A DNA stretch of 64,000 nucleotides from Parapedobacter tibetensis. GTDB taxonomy: Bacteria; Bacteroidota; Bacteroidia; Sphingobacteriales; Sphingobacteriaceae. Position numbers and translations under genes: made by a program. The notes beneath the pieces were generated by a model. That model was given only the letters and a program-made list of their open reading frames with translations. It was not told the DNA's origin and did no database searches. Shown in pieces: positions 34,161-42,600 of this stretch. Where the stretch lies: positions 62,001 to 126,000 of the forward strand of contig NZ_JAMKQJ010000015.1 in assembly GCF_024643205.1 (NCBI RefSeq), written 5' to 3'. The number at the start of each line of letters is the position of its first letter. Positions within the stretch are counted from its first letter, which is position 1.

Positions 34161-35162
34161 ATGCATTACAGAACTCTTGGAAAAACAGAAGAAAAGCTTT
34201 CAGCTATTGGCTTAGGCTGCATGGGGATGAGCTTTGCGTATGGTACATCGGATGACAAGGAAAACCTTGCTACCCTTCACAGGGCATTGGATCTTGGTAT
34301 CAATTTTTGGGACACGGCAGACATGTACGGAAATGGTGCAAATGAAGAATTGTTATCACAGGTACTCGTATCCAATCGTGATAAAATCTTTATTGCCACA
34401 AAATTCGGTTTCAGGTTCAAGGGTGATGTCGCGGGGCACAGCGCTGCCTCCGGAACCTATTTCGATGGATCACCCGACTGGGTCAAAACGGCTGTGGAAA
34501 AAAGTTTGAAAAGGCTCAAGATCGAAACCATAGACCTTTACTACGCACATCGTGTAGACCCTAACGTCCCAGTGGAAGAAACCGTTGGCGCTATGGCCGA
34601 ATTGGTGAAAGAAGGTAAGGTACGTTATTTGGGTTTGAGTGAGGCCTCTGCAAAATCACTAAGGAAAGCAAATGCCGTACATCCCATTGCGGCGCTCCAA
34701 TCCGAGTATTCGCTATTGGAGCGAGGTGTGGAAGGCGAAATACTGGATACCGCCCGTGAATTGGGTATCACCCTCGTTCCCTATTCGCCATTGGGGCGTG
34801 GGCTAATTACCAATACACAACAGGTGGATCAATTAGAGGAACGTGATTTCAGAAAAACACTCCCGCGGTATAATGGAGAACATTGGGAAAACAACCTCAA
34901 GTTAGTCTCCGAATTCGCCGCATTGGCCGAACAAAAAAATTGCACTGCCGCACAACTGGCCCTTGCCTGGGTGTTGGCCCAAGGGGAAGACATCATTCCC
35001 ATCCCCGGAACCCGCCGGATAAAATATCTGGAACAAAACGCGCAGGCCGTGGATATCGCATTGTCTGCCGATGACCTTGCCACTATCGAAGCGATGGTTG
35101 CAAAATACCCCAATATAGGTGCCCGTTATTCCGAAGGTGCGCTGAAATTGGTTAATAATTGA
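34161..35162 (+). CDS. Aldo/keto reductase
   Basis: A 333-residue TIM-barrel oxidoreductase. Signature LGLGCMGMS near the start, DLGINFWDTADMYGNGANEE with catalytic Asp and Tyr, KIFIATKFGF with Lys, and IDLYYAHRVDPNVPVEETVG with His complete the tetrad. The NADPH site is GTRRIKYLEQNAQA. Close to the AKR13/YajO-like group annotated as general aldehyde reductases. A strong terminator follows, isolating it from the export operon. Confidence 0.93.
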   Translation: MHYRTLGKTEEKLSAIGLGCMGMSFAYGTSDDKENLATLHRALDLGINFWDTADMYGNGANEELLSQVLVSNRDKIFIATKFGFRFKGDVAGHSAASGTYFDGSPDWVKTAVEKSLKRLKIETIDLYYAHRVDPNVPVEETVGAMAELVKEGKVRYLGLSEASAKSLRKANAVHPIAALQSEYSLLERGVEGEILDTARELGITLVPYSPLGRGLITNTQQVDQLEERDFRKTLPRYNGEHWENNLKLVSEFAALAEQKNCTAAQLALAWVLAQGEDIIPIPGTRRIKYLEQNAQAVDIALSADDLATIEAMVAKYPNIGARYSEGALKLVNN

Positions 35163-35200
35163 AAGGTTTCAAGACAAATAAGGGCTAAACAATAGCCCAG

Positions 35201-35233
35201 AAGCATACGACAGTGCCCCAATGTCGTATGCTT
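35201..35233 (+). terminator. Rho-independent terminator
   Basis: Perfect 12-bp stem (AAGCATACGACA 35201-35212 and its complement 35222-35233) with a 9-base loop and the tail TTGCTTTATTTT. It ends the aldo/keto reductase transcript. Confidence 0.85.
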
Positions 35234-35241
35234 TTGCTTTA

Positions 35242-35261
35242 TTTTAATCAAATGATTAAAA
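35242..35261. promoter_or_regulatory. TetR operator, copy 1
   Basis: Perfect palindrome TTTTAATCA-AA-TGATTAAAA immediately upstream of the tetR promoter. Its core TTAATCAAATGATTAA recurs exactly before the TolC gene (35986-36003). Confidence 0.75.
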
Positions 35262-35263
35262 GA

Positions 35264-35295
35264 TTTGGTTAAATCAAAACAACCTATTATCTTTG
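35264..35295 (+). promoter_or_regulatory. Promoter of the TetR gene
   Basis: -33 element TTTG (35264-35267) and -7 box TATCTTTG (35288-35295), both exact to the Bacteroidota consensus, 20 bases apart. Expected start of transcription near 35302, so the coding start is the ATG at 35308 or the next one, and the message is almost leaderless. Confidence 0.7.
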
Positions 35296-35307
35296 CAGCG
35301 TACAACG

Positions 35308-35928
35308 ATGGAAATGACCAAAAAGAAGGAAATAAAAACAGACCTCAGCACGGAGGAAAAAATTAAGGAGGCTGCACGTAAGGTATTCACACAGAAAGGA
35401 TACGCGGCCACACGCACCCGAGATATCGCCGAAGAAGCAGGCATTAACCTGGCATTACTCAACTACTACTTTCGCAGCAAGGAAAAGCTCTTCGAGTTGG
35501 TGATTATGGAGAAAATGCATTTATTGCTAGGTAAAATTGCCCCTATCCTGATGGATGAAGAAACCAGTATTGAGCAAAAGGTTGAACAGGTGGCAGCGCA
35601 TTATATAGACACCTTATTGGCCAATCCAGATATTCCCTTGTTTGTATTAGGTGAAATCAAAAACAATCCTGACAAATTTGCGAACTTGATCAGTACCAAA
35701 ACAAAGATTGTCGATTCGGCTTTCTTCAGGCAACTTGGGGAAAGACGCCCCGATGTGAATCCGCTGCATTTCATTTTCAATATGTTGGGCCTGATTGTGT
35801 TTCCGTTCATTGGCAAGCCTTTGCTGCAATTGATTACTGGTGTGAGCTCCGAGGAAGTCATTGTCATCATGAACGAACGAAAGAAATTGACCAAAATATG
35901 GTTTAAAGCCATGCTGGAAGCGGAGTAA
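35308..35928 (+). CDS. TetR/AcrR-family repressor of the export operon
   Basis: A 206-residue TetR-type protein. The N-terminal helix-turn-helix is textbook: EEKIKEAARKVFTQKGYAAT, RTRDIAEEAGINLALLNYYF, RSKEKLFE. The C-terminal helices are the ligand pocket and are not conserved, so the inducer is unknown. An identical palindrome upstream of its own gene and of the TolC gene suggests self-control and control of the downstream exporter. It is 80 bases upstream of that operon. Confidence 0.92.
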   Translation: MEMTKKKEIKTDLSTEEKIKEAARKVFTQKGYAATRTRDIAEEAGINLALLNYYFRSKEKLFELVIMEKMHLLLGKIAPILMDEETSIEQKVEQVAAHYIDTLLANPDIPLFVLGEIKNNPDKFANLISTKTKIVDSAFFRQLGERRPDVNPLHFIFNMLGLIVFPFIGKPLLQLITGVSSEEVIVIMNERKKLTKIWFKAMLEAE

Positions 35929-35985
35929 CTGCACAACATTATCGCTAAGTACTGTTATGATATAAGTAAATTTTTTTAACCCTAC

Positions 35986-36003
35986 ATTAATCAAATGATT
36001 AAT
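35986..36003. promoter_or_regulatory. TetR operator, copy 2
   Basis: Perfect palindrome ATTAATCA-AA-TGATTAAT sharing the 16-base core of the site before tetR. It ends six bases before the first ATG of the TolC gene, so bound repressor would block transcription of the export operon. Confidence 0.75.
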
Positions 36004-36008
36004 TCAAA

Positions 36009-37292
36009 ATGATAAATAAAATGATTAACCCTTATCTCACCCTGTTATGTATCTGTTGCCTGGCTATTCCGCATGCAACCATACAGGCACAAACCAGGTT
36101 TCTCACTTTGGCTGAGAGCTATACATTGGCCATTGAAAACTATCCCATGGCCAAACAGCGGAACCTCATCGCCCGCAGTGCAGTGTATTCCATTGAACAA
36201 GCCAACACGGGTTACTTACCCCAAATCAACATCAACGGACAAGCTACCTACCAATCCGCGGTCACGCAAATCCCCATACAGGTTCCCGGCATTGACATGC
36301 CCTCACTGAGTAAAGACCAATATAAACTGTACGGGGAAATGAACCAAAGTCTTTATGATGCTGGCGTTACCAAGCTGCAAAAGCAAGCCACAGTGGCCAA
36401 TGCCAGCGTAGAAGAGCAGGCATTAGAAGTGGAATTACATGGCATCAAGGAACGCATCAATCAGCTTTTTTTTGGTGTCCTGCTATTGGATGCCCAGCTT
36501 GAGCAAAACAGCCTACTTGAAAAGGATATCCGTGCTGGCCTAGAGAAGACCAATACGGCCATCGCCAACGGTACGGCATTGAAAAGTAGCGGCAGTCTAC
36601 TCGAGGCCGAATTGCTCAAAGCTCGGCAACGAACCGTTGAACTACAGACCACCCGCAAGGCGTATGTGCAGATGTTAGGATTATTCATTAATCGGCAACT
36701 GGACGAAAACACTGTATTCGAAAGGCCCGAGTCCTTGCTTGTTTCGCAGGAAATCAACCGCCCCGAGCTAGGCTTGTATACAGCACAGCAAAATAACATC
36801 GACGTGGAAAACAAAATGCTCACTGCCAAGAATCTTCCTAAACTAGGCTTCTTTCTACAAGGTGGATTTGGCCGCCCCGCATTGAACATGCTGAGTAATG
36901 CTTTTGAGGCCTATTATTACGGCGGTATCCGATTGAGCATCCCACTCTCTGGTTTTTATACCCTGAAGAAAGAAAGGGCTTTGCTGGGCATCAGGCAGGA
37001 AGCCATAGCGGTGCAAGAGGAGACGTTCCTGTTCAATACCGACCTCTCACTCAAGCAGCAAAACACGGAGTTGACCAAGTACGAAACCCTATTGGAAACC
37101 GACAATGAAATCATTGCGCTTCGCACATCCGTAAAGGACGCAGCGCTCGCGCAACTGGAAAATGGGGTCATCAATACGGCCGATTATGTTCGCGAAGTAC
37201 ATGCTGAGGATAATGCCAAGCTGACAAAAATCCTCCACGAAATCCAGTTATTGATGATTCAATATGATATACAACAAACAACCGGTAATTAA
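36009..37292 (+). CDS. TolC-family outer membrane efflux protein
   Basis: A 427-residue outer membrane factor with signal peptide (about residues 1-28, cleaved near IQAQ) and the duplicated TolC helix-strand pattern (LTLAESYTLAIENYPMAKQR; STGYLPQINING-like first barrel strand; GIRLSIPLSGF second). It forms the trimeric exit duct for the exporter encoded next. A second in-frame ATG at 36021 is equally possible and would leave more room behind the operator. First gene of a five- or six-gene unit. Confidence 0.9.
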   Translation: MINKMINPYLTLLCICCLAIPHATIQAQTRFLTLAESYTLAIENYPMAKQRNLIARSAVYSIEQANTGYLPQININGQATYQSAVTQIPIQVPGIDMPSLSKDQYKLYGEMNQSLYDAGVTKLQKQATVANASVEEQALEVELHGIKERINQLFFGVLLLDAQLEQNSLLEKDIRAGLEKTNTAIANGTALKSSGSLLEAELLKARQRTVELQTTRKAYVQMLGLFINRQLDENTVFERPESLLVSQEINRPELGLYTAQQNNIDVENKMLTAKNLPKLGFFLQGGFGRPALNMLSNAFEAYYYGGIRLSIPLSGFYTLKKERALLGIRQEAIAVQEETFLFNTDLSLKQQNTELTKYETLLETDNEIIALRTSVKDAALAQLENGVINTADYVREVHAEDNAKLTKILHEIQLLMIQYDIQQTTGN

Positions 37293-37309
37293 CAACAATA
37301 TTTACAGCA

Positions 37310-38209
37310 ATGAATAACGTAAGAACAATCGCATTTGCCATCCTCCTATTGGCATCATGCACCAGCAAACAGAATGACTACGATGCCTCTGGGACATTTG
37401 AAGCAGTGGAAACCATTATTTCCGCAGAGGCGAATGGTGCCATCAAGACCCTAGATATCCAGGAAGGCCAACAGCTCCAAGCCGGACAGGTTATCGGTTA
37501 TGTGGATACCACGCAGCTCTATCTGAAAAAGAGGCAGCTCCAATCGCAGATAGGTGCCGTGCTCAGCAAAAAACCCAACGTGGCCATACAGGTAGCTGCT
37601 TTGCAGGAACAACTCAGTCAGGCCATCCGCGAACAGCAACGGATAGCCAACATGGCAAAGGCGGATGCCGCTACCCCCAAACAGTTGGATGATGCCAATG
37701 CGCAGGTAGCTGTCATCAAAAAACAAATCGCGGCGCAGCAATCAACCTTGGGCATCACGTCAACCAGTATCACACAAGAAGCATCACCGTTGGAAATACA
37801 GATTGCTCAATTGGAAGACCAACTGGCCAAAAGCTATATCATCAATCCCGTGGATGGAACCGTATTGGTGAAGTATGCCGAAGCCAATGAAATGGCCGCT
37901 GTGGGTAAACCGCTGTACAAAATAGCGAACCTATCTTCCATCATCCTCCGGGCGTATGTGACCGGACCACAATTTGCGCAGCTCGAGATCAATCAACAGG
38001 TAACCGTTCTGGTGGATGGCGAAGACGGGAAATATCGTGAATATGAGGGAATAGTGGAATGGATCAGCGACAAGGCCGAATTCACCCCGAAGACCATCCA
38101 AACTAAGGACGAAAGGGAGAACCTAGTGTATGCCGTTAAAATCAAGGTGAAGAATGATGGTTTGCTGAAAATCGGTATGTATGGGGAAGTAAGGTTTGAT
38201 TCACGCTGA
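37310..38209 (+). CDS. HlyD-type periplasmic adaptor lipoprotein
   Basis: A 299-residue membrane-fusion protein. Lipoprotein signal (AILLLASC, Cys 17), first lipoyl half (GAIKTLDIQEGQQLQAGQVI), coiled-coil hairpin (about residues 60-155 with QLSQAIREQQRIANMAK), second lipoyl half (IINPVDGTVLVKYAEANEMA) and beta-barrel. It bridges the inner-membrane ABC transporter and the TolC partner, as in the E. coli YbhG/YhiI systems. It follows the TolC gene by 17 bases. Confidence 0.9.
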   Translation: MNNVRTIAFAILLLASCTSKQNDYDASGTFEAVETIISAEANGAIKTLDIQEGQQLQAGQVIGYVDTTQLYLKKRQLQSQIGAVLSKKPNVAIQVAALQEQLSQAIREQQRIANMAKADAATPKQLDDANAQVAVIKKQIAAQQSTLGITSTSITQEASPLEIQIAQLEDQLAKSYIINPVDGTVLVKYAEANEMAAVGKPLYKIANLSSIILRAYVTGPQFAQLEINQQVTVLVDGEDGKYREYEGIVEWISDKAEFTPKTIQTKDERENLVYAVKIKVKNDGLLKIGMYGEVRFDSR

Positions 38210-38286
38210 TGCGCGGATACGCACTTCGTAGATGCTCTATTCGCGAATAAACGAATGAGCGATTACGCAAATCAACAACAAACGAA

Positions 38287-39201
38287 ATGGTCACATTAAA
38301 CAACATCACAAAAACATACAACAAGGGTGCGCTAAAAGCGGTGGACAACGTTTCGTTTACCGTAGAGAAAGGCGAACTGTTTGGTCTCATTGGGCCGGAT
38401 GGTGCGGGCAAGAGCAGCATATTCCGCATGCTTACCACCCTCCTCCTCCCCGATGGGGGCACCGCCACGGTGGATGGACACGACATCGTAAAGGACTATA
38501 AGCAAATCCGTAGCAGTGTGGGCTACATGCCGGGTAGGTTTTCGCTCTATCAAGATCTGAGTATCGAGGAAAACCTCCATTTCTTCGCTACCGTATTCAA
38601 TACCACTGTGGAAGAAAATTACCACCTTATCGAAGACATCTATGTGCAGATAGCGCCATTCAAAAAACGCAGGGCAGGGAAATTGTCTGGTGGGATGAAG
38701 CAAAAGCTGGCCCTTTGTTGTGCACTAATCCACAAACCTACCGTGCTTTTCCTGGATGAACCCACCACCGGAGTAGATCCTGTATCACGCAAAGAATTCT
38801 GGGAAATGCTTAAACGCCTGAAACAGCAGGGCATCACCATACTGGTGTCTACCCCTTATATGGACGAGGCTTCATTGTGCGATCGCATTGCATTGATGCA
38901 AAACGGGCGAGTCCTATCCATAGATACTCCGCAAGGTATCATAGCGGGTTATCCAAGCAGTTTATACGCAGTGAAAGCTACGGATATGCCACGTCTTATC
39001 CACGTATTACCCACCTATGAGCCACCTTTTAATAGCTATATATTCGGTGAGTATATCCACATCGACATGCGGGTCATGGATGACCAACCCCCAATCGAAA
39101 ACCTGACACACTTCCTGACTAACGCAGGTTTTGAAGACATTGAGGTAGTATCCATCACGCCCACCATTGAAGATTGCTTTATTAAAATGTTGACCAAATG
39201 A
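38287..39201 (+). CDS. ABC exporter ATPase, first subunit
   Basis: A 304-residue nucleotide-binding protein: Walker A GPDGAGKS (36-43), signature LSGGMKQ (134-140), Walker B VLFLDEP (154-160). The switch histidine of the H-loop is replaced by proline (P191 in VSTPYMDEA). It corresponds to the N-terminal half of E. coli YbhF, here a separate protein with a C-terminal extension of about 80 residues. Its last four bases overlap the next ATPase gene (ATGA). It powers export with the two permeases that follow. Confidence 0.92.
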   Translation: MVTLNNITKTYNKGALKAVDNVSFTVEKGELFGLIGPDGAGKSSIFRMLTTLLLPDGGTATVDGHDIVKDYKQIRSSVGYMPGRFSLYQDLSIEENLHFFATVFNTTVEENYHLIEDIYVQIAPFKKRRAGKLSGGMKQKLALCCALIHKPTVLFLDEPTTGVDPVSRKEFWEMLKRLKQQGITILVSTPYMDEASLCDRIALMQNGRVLSIDTPQGIIAGYPSSLYAVKATDMPRLIHVLPTYEPPFNSYIFGEYIHIDMRVMDDQPPIENLTHFLTNAGFEDIEVVSITPTIEDCFIKMLTK

Positions 39202-39944
39202 ACCCACAGGAACCAGTAATCAAAACGGAAAAATTGACCAAGCGATTCGGTGATTTCATTGCTGTCAATGAGATTACCTTTGAAGTATACAAAGGCGAGA
39301 TATTCGGCTTTCTTGGGGCAAACGGAGCAGGTAAAACCACCGCCATGCGCATGCTGTGCGGGCTCTCCACCCCTTCGGCTGGCCATGCTACCATCGCAGG
39401 CTTCGATATCTATCGGCAAACTGAGCAAATCAAACGGAACATTGGCTACATGAGCCAAAAATTTTCTCTGTATGAAGATCTCACGGTACTGGAAAATATC
39501 CGCTTCTTTGGTGGCATCTATGGCTTGGGCGATAGGCAACTCAAGTCAAAAAGCCAAGAACTTATTGAGCGGTTGGGTCTGCAAGCTGAAGCAAAAAAAC
39601 TCGTAGGGGAATTGCCCCTAGGCTGGAAACAGAAACTCGCCTTTTCGGTGTCGGTACTGCATGAGCCGAGCATTGTGTTCCTCGATGAACCTACCGGCGG
39701 CGTGGATCCTGTAACACGCAGGCAATTCTGGGCACTCATTTATGAGGCCGCAAGCAACGGCATCACGGTATTTGTGACCACACACTACATGGATGAAGCT
39801 GAGTACTGCAACCGTATCTCCATCATGGTAGATGGTAGCATCGAAGCCCTGGGAACACCGAAGCAATTGAAGAGCCAAATGAACGAAACTTCCATGGACG
39901 GCGTGTTTTACCAGTTGGCGCGCGGAGCGAAAAGAGGAGAATAA
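39198..39944 (+). CDS. ABC exporter ATPase, second subunit
   Basis: A 248-residue ATPase matching the C-terminal half of YbhF: Walker A GANGAGKT (40-47), Walker B IVFLDEP (159-165), normal H-loop (H196 in VTTHYMDEA), but a deviant signature LPLGWKQ (139-145) in place of LSGGQ. In a dimer with the first ATPase, one composite site is normal and the other degenerate. It overlaps the first ATPase gene by four bases and is one base from the permease gene. Confidence 0.92.
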   Translation: MNPQEPVIKTEKLTKRFGDFIAVNEITFEVYKGEIFGFLGANGAGKTTAMRMLCGLSTPSAGHATIAGFDIYRQTEQIKRNIGYMSQKFSLYEDLTVLENIRFFGGIYGLGDRQLKSKSQELIERLGLQAEAKKLVGELPLGWKQKLAFSVSVLHEPSIVFLDEPTGGVDPVTRRQFWALIYEAASNGITVFVTTHYMDEAEYCNRISIMVDGSIEALGTPKQLKSQMNETSMDGVFYQLARGAKRGE

Positions 39945-39945
39945 A

Positions 39946-41052
39946 ATGAAACAGTTTATCACATTCGTAAAAAAGGAGTTCTACCACGTGTTGCGTGATC
40001 GCAGAACCCTACTCATTCTGTTTGGTATGCCCGTAGCTCAAATACTCATCTTCGGGTTTGCGCTTACCAATGAGGTGAAAAATGCCAAAATAGTGGTAGT
40101 GGATCATGCCAAAGACGAAGCTTCTCGGCACATTACCGAGCGCATTGCTGCCAGCCAGTATTTCGATATCCAGGAAGGTTTGATGGACAGGGATCGTATG
40201 GAGGCGGCGTTCAAGGAAGGCCAAATCAAGCTGGCCATCGTTTTCCCGCGCAACTTCCGCAACGATCTACTGCATCAAAACCACGCCCAAATACAGGTAG
40301 TGGCCGATGCTTCCGACCCGAACAATGCAACGACGCTGACCAATTATGTGTCATCTATCATACAGGACTATCAGATGGGACTGAATGAGAACGCTACCCT
40401 ACCCTACCAAATCGTTCCGCAAATTCGGATGTTATACAACCCTCAGCTGAAAGGCGCACCCAATTTTGTGCCGGGCGTGATGGCATTGGTGCTGATGCTG
40501 GTTTCCGTGATGATGACCGCCATCTCCATCGTCAAGGAAAAGGAAACAGGCACCATGGAGATACTGCTCGTATCACCGTTCAAACCCGTATGGGTTATTC
40601 TTTCCAAAGCCGTGCCCTACCTGTTCCTTTCGCTCATTAATGTGCTTTCTATCTTGTTGATGAGCGTATTCGTACTGCAGCTCCCCGTAATGGGCAGTTG
40701 GCTGTTGCTCTTTGCCGAAAGCACCTTGTTCATCATCACCTGCCTCACCTTGGGGATATTCATTTCCATCAAGACGCAGTCGCAACAAGTGGCCATGCTC
40801 ATTTCACTAATGGGCATGCTGCTACCTACGATGATGTTCAGTGGGTTTATGTTTCCCATTGAAAACATGCCCGTACCCTTACAAATCATCTCCAACATCG
40901 TTCCCGCGAAATGGTTTTATATCATCGTGAAATCCATCATGATCAAGGGTGTGGGGTTTGAAGGGATTTGGAAGGAAACCCTGATCCTATGTGGGATCAC
41001 GCTGTTTTTCTTCGTGGTTAGTTTGAGGAGTTTTAAAATACGGTTGGAATAA
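39946..41052 (+). CDS. ABC-2 type permease (YbhS-like)
   Basis: A 368-residue permease: one N-terminal helix (RRTLLILFGMPVAQILIFGF), a periplasmic domain of about 140 residues (VVVDHAKDEASRHITERIAA), then five helices with the ABC-2 signature (SIVKEKETGTMEILLVSPFK; MFSGFMFPIENMPVPLQIIS). It forms the channel with the next permease. The exported compound cannot be told; relatives export drugs and cationic amphiphiles. Confidence 0.9.
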   Translation: MKQFITFVKKEFYHVLRDRRTLLILFGMPVAQILIFGFALTNEVKNAKIVVVDHAKDEASRHITERIAASQYFDIQEGLMDRDRMEAAFKEGQIKLAIVFPRNFRNDLLHQNHAQIQVVADASDPNNATTLTNYVSSIIQDYQMGLNENATLPYQIVPQIRMLYNPQLKGAPNFVPGVMALVLMLVSVMMTAISIVKEKETGTMEILLVSPFKPVWVILSKAVPYLFLSLINVLSILLMSVFVLQLPVMGSWLLLFAESTLFIITCLTLGIFISIKTQSQQVAMLISLMGMLLPTMMFSGFMFPIENMPVPLQIISNIVPAKWFYIIVKSIMIKGVGFEGIWKETLILCGITLFFFVVSLRSFKIRLE

Positions 41053-41180
41053 TGACTATTGGAACACAGAGGAAACGGATTCGACAGATAAAATGGATTA
41101 TCAGCTTACCACAGATGGGACAGCAAAACAGACCAGCGCGCATCCGTCAAATCTGTGTAATCAGCGTTCAGTTATAACAA
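41053..41180. repeat. REP-like spacer between the two permease genes
   Basis: The 128-base gap holds CACAGAT (41111-41117) and ATCTGTG (41151-41157) as inverted arms and the words CGCATCCGTC and AATCAGCGTTCAG, akin to the element at 31986-32075. It interrupts an otherwise tight operon and may lower expression of the last gene or stabilise the message. Confidence 0.45.
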
Positions 41181-42305
41181 ATGAGAACAATTAGATTTTT
41201 ATTACAAAAAGAGTTCCGGCAGATTTTCCGGAACAAGGCCATTCTAGCATTGATCATGGTGATGCCAATTATCCAATTGATCATTTTACCCCTTGCCGCT
41301 GACTATGAGATAAAAAACATCAATCTTTCTGTAGTGGACCATGACCATTCGCCCTATTCAAGACATTTGATTTCAACGATCACGGCATCGGGTTATTTCA
41401 GGCTACAGGGCTACCATTCTTCCATGCGTGAGGCATACGACCTTATTGAACAGGATAAATCAGATCTGGCGTTGGAAATACCAAGTGGCTTCGAACGAAA
41501 CCTCATCCGCCAACAGGTGGACAAACAGCAGTTGTTCATTGCCGTCAATGCCATCAACGGAACCAAGGCCGGCTTAGGAGGTGCGTACCTTTCCAGCATC
41601 ATCCGTGATTACAACCAGCATATCCGTATGGAATGGATTACACCTGCGCGCATCCAGCCCATACCTACCATCGAAGTAGTGCCGTCCAACCGGTTCAACC
41701 CCCTGCTTAAATACCAATTTTTCATGGTACCCGGTATCTTGGCCATTTTATTGACCATGGTAGGTGGATTCCTTTCTGCCTTGAACATTGTAAAAGAAAA
41801 GGAAATCGGTACGATTGAGCAAATCAATGTAACTCCTATCAAAAAGCACCACTTCATCCTGGGCAAACTTATTCCGTTTTGGGTATTAGGCAATGTGGTC
41901 TTCACATTGGGTCTATTGGTATCATGGCTTATCTATGGCATCTTTCCACAAGGCAATATATTGGCCATGTATGGTTTCATCTGGGTTTTCCTGTTGGCTG
42001 TGCTTGGATTCGGTCTTCTCATATCCACCTATACCGATACGCAGCAACAGGCCATGTTCATCATGTTTTTTTTCATGATGATATTCATCCTGATGGGAGG
42101 ACTATTTACATCGATAGACAGCATGCCCGCCTGGGCCAAGGTGGTATCCAGGCTGAACCCTGTGAGTTACCTGGTGGAAGTGATGCGGATGATTATTCTC
42201 AAGGGAAGCGGCTGGAGCGATATTCTGCCACATTTAGGCACGATGTTGGGGTTTGCCGCGGCATTAAATGGCTGGGCAATATGGAACTATCGGAAAACCA
42301 GTTAA
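41181..42305 (+). CDS. ABC-2 type permease (YbhR-like)
   Basis: A 374-residue paralogue of the preceding permease with the same layout: first helix (AILALIMVMPIIQLIILPLA), periplasmic domain (LSVVDHDHSPYSRHLISTIT), five C-terminal helices (ALNIVKEKEIGTIEQINVTP; LMGGLFTSIDSMPAWAKVVS). Together with the other permease and the two ATPases it makes a heteromeric exporter. Last gene of the TetR-controlled unit. Confidence 0.9.
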   Translation: MRTIRFLLQKEFRQIFRNKAILALIMVMPIIQLIILPLAADYEIKNINLSVVDHDHSPYSRHLISTITASGYFRLQGYHSSMREAYDLIEQDKSDLALEIPSGFERNLIRQQVDKQQLFIAVNAINGTKAGLGGAYLSSIIRDYNQHIRMEWITPARIQPIPTIEVVPSNRFNPLLKYQFFMVPGILAILLTMVGGFLSALNIVKEKEIGTIEQINVTPIKKHHFILGKLIPFWVLGNVVFTLGLLVSWLIYGIFPQGNILAMYGFIWVFLLAVLGFGLLISTYTDTQQQAMFIMFFFMMIFILMGGLFTSIDSMPAWAKVVSRLNPVSYLVEVMRMIILKGSGWSDILPHLGTMLGFAAALNGWAIWNYRKTS

Positions 42306-42478
42306 TTATAAATTAATGACAGCTGTCTTTTGGCAAGACTTTTGGTATACATTAATTTAACATTCGGGGTAAAAAACCTTTTATACGGCCAGGTTTCTTT
42401 GCGTTCTATTCAAATTGTTAATTAATTGTCAAAGTTAGGTTAACCGACATTTTGACCAATTTGAACGAAAAGTCAACC

Positions 42479-42509
42479 TTGTTATCACATGCATTTGAAA
42501 GTTCCTTTG
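42479..42509 (+). promoter_or_regulatory. Candidate promoter of the sphingolipid operon
   Basis: -33 element TTG (42479-42481) and -7 box TTCCTTTG (42502-42509, one mismatch to TAnnTTTG) are 20 bases apart. The start of transcription would be near 42516, giving an 85-base leader before spt. The 295-base gap also contains the palindrome GACAGCTGTC (42318-42327), which may be a regulator site or part of the previous gene's end. Confidence 0.4.
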
Positions 42510-42600
42510 TATTATGATTTAATACACCCTTAAAATATTGATAACATTAAAACGTCAGCCGAATAAAAAAACATCAAACTCAAAAATATGTTGAAGCGAA

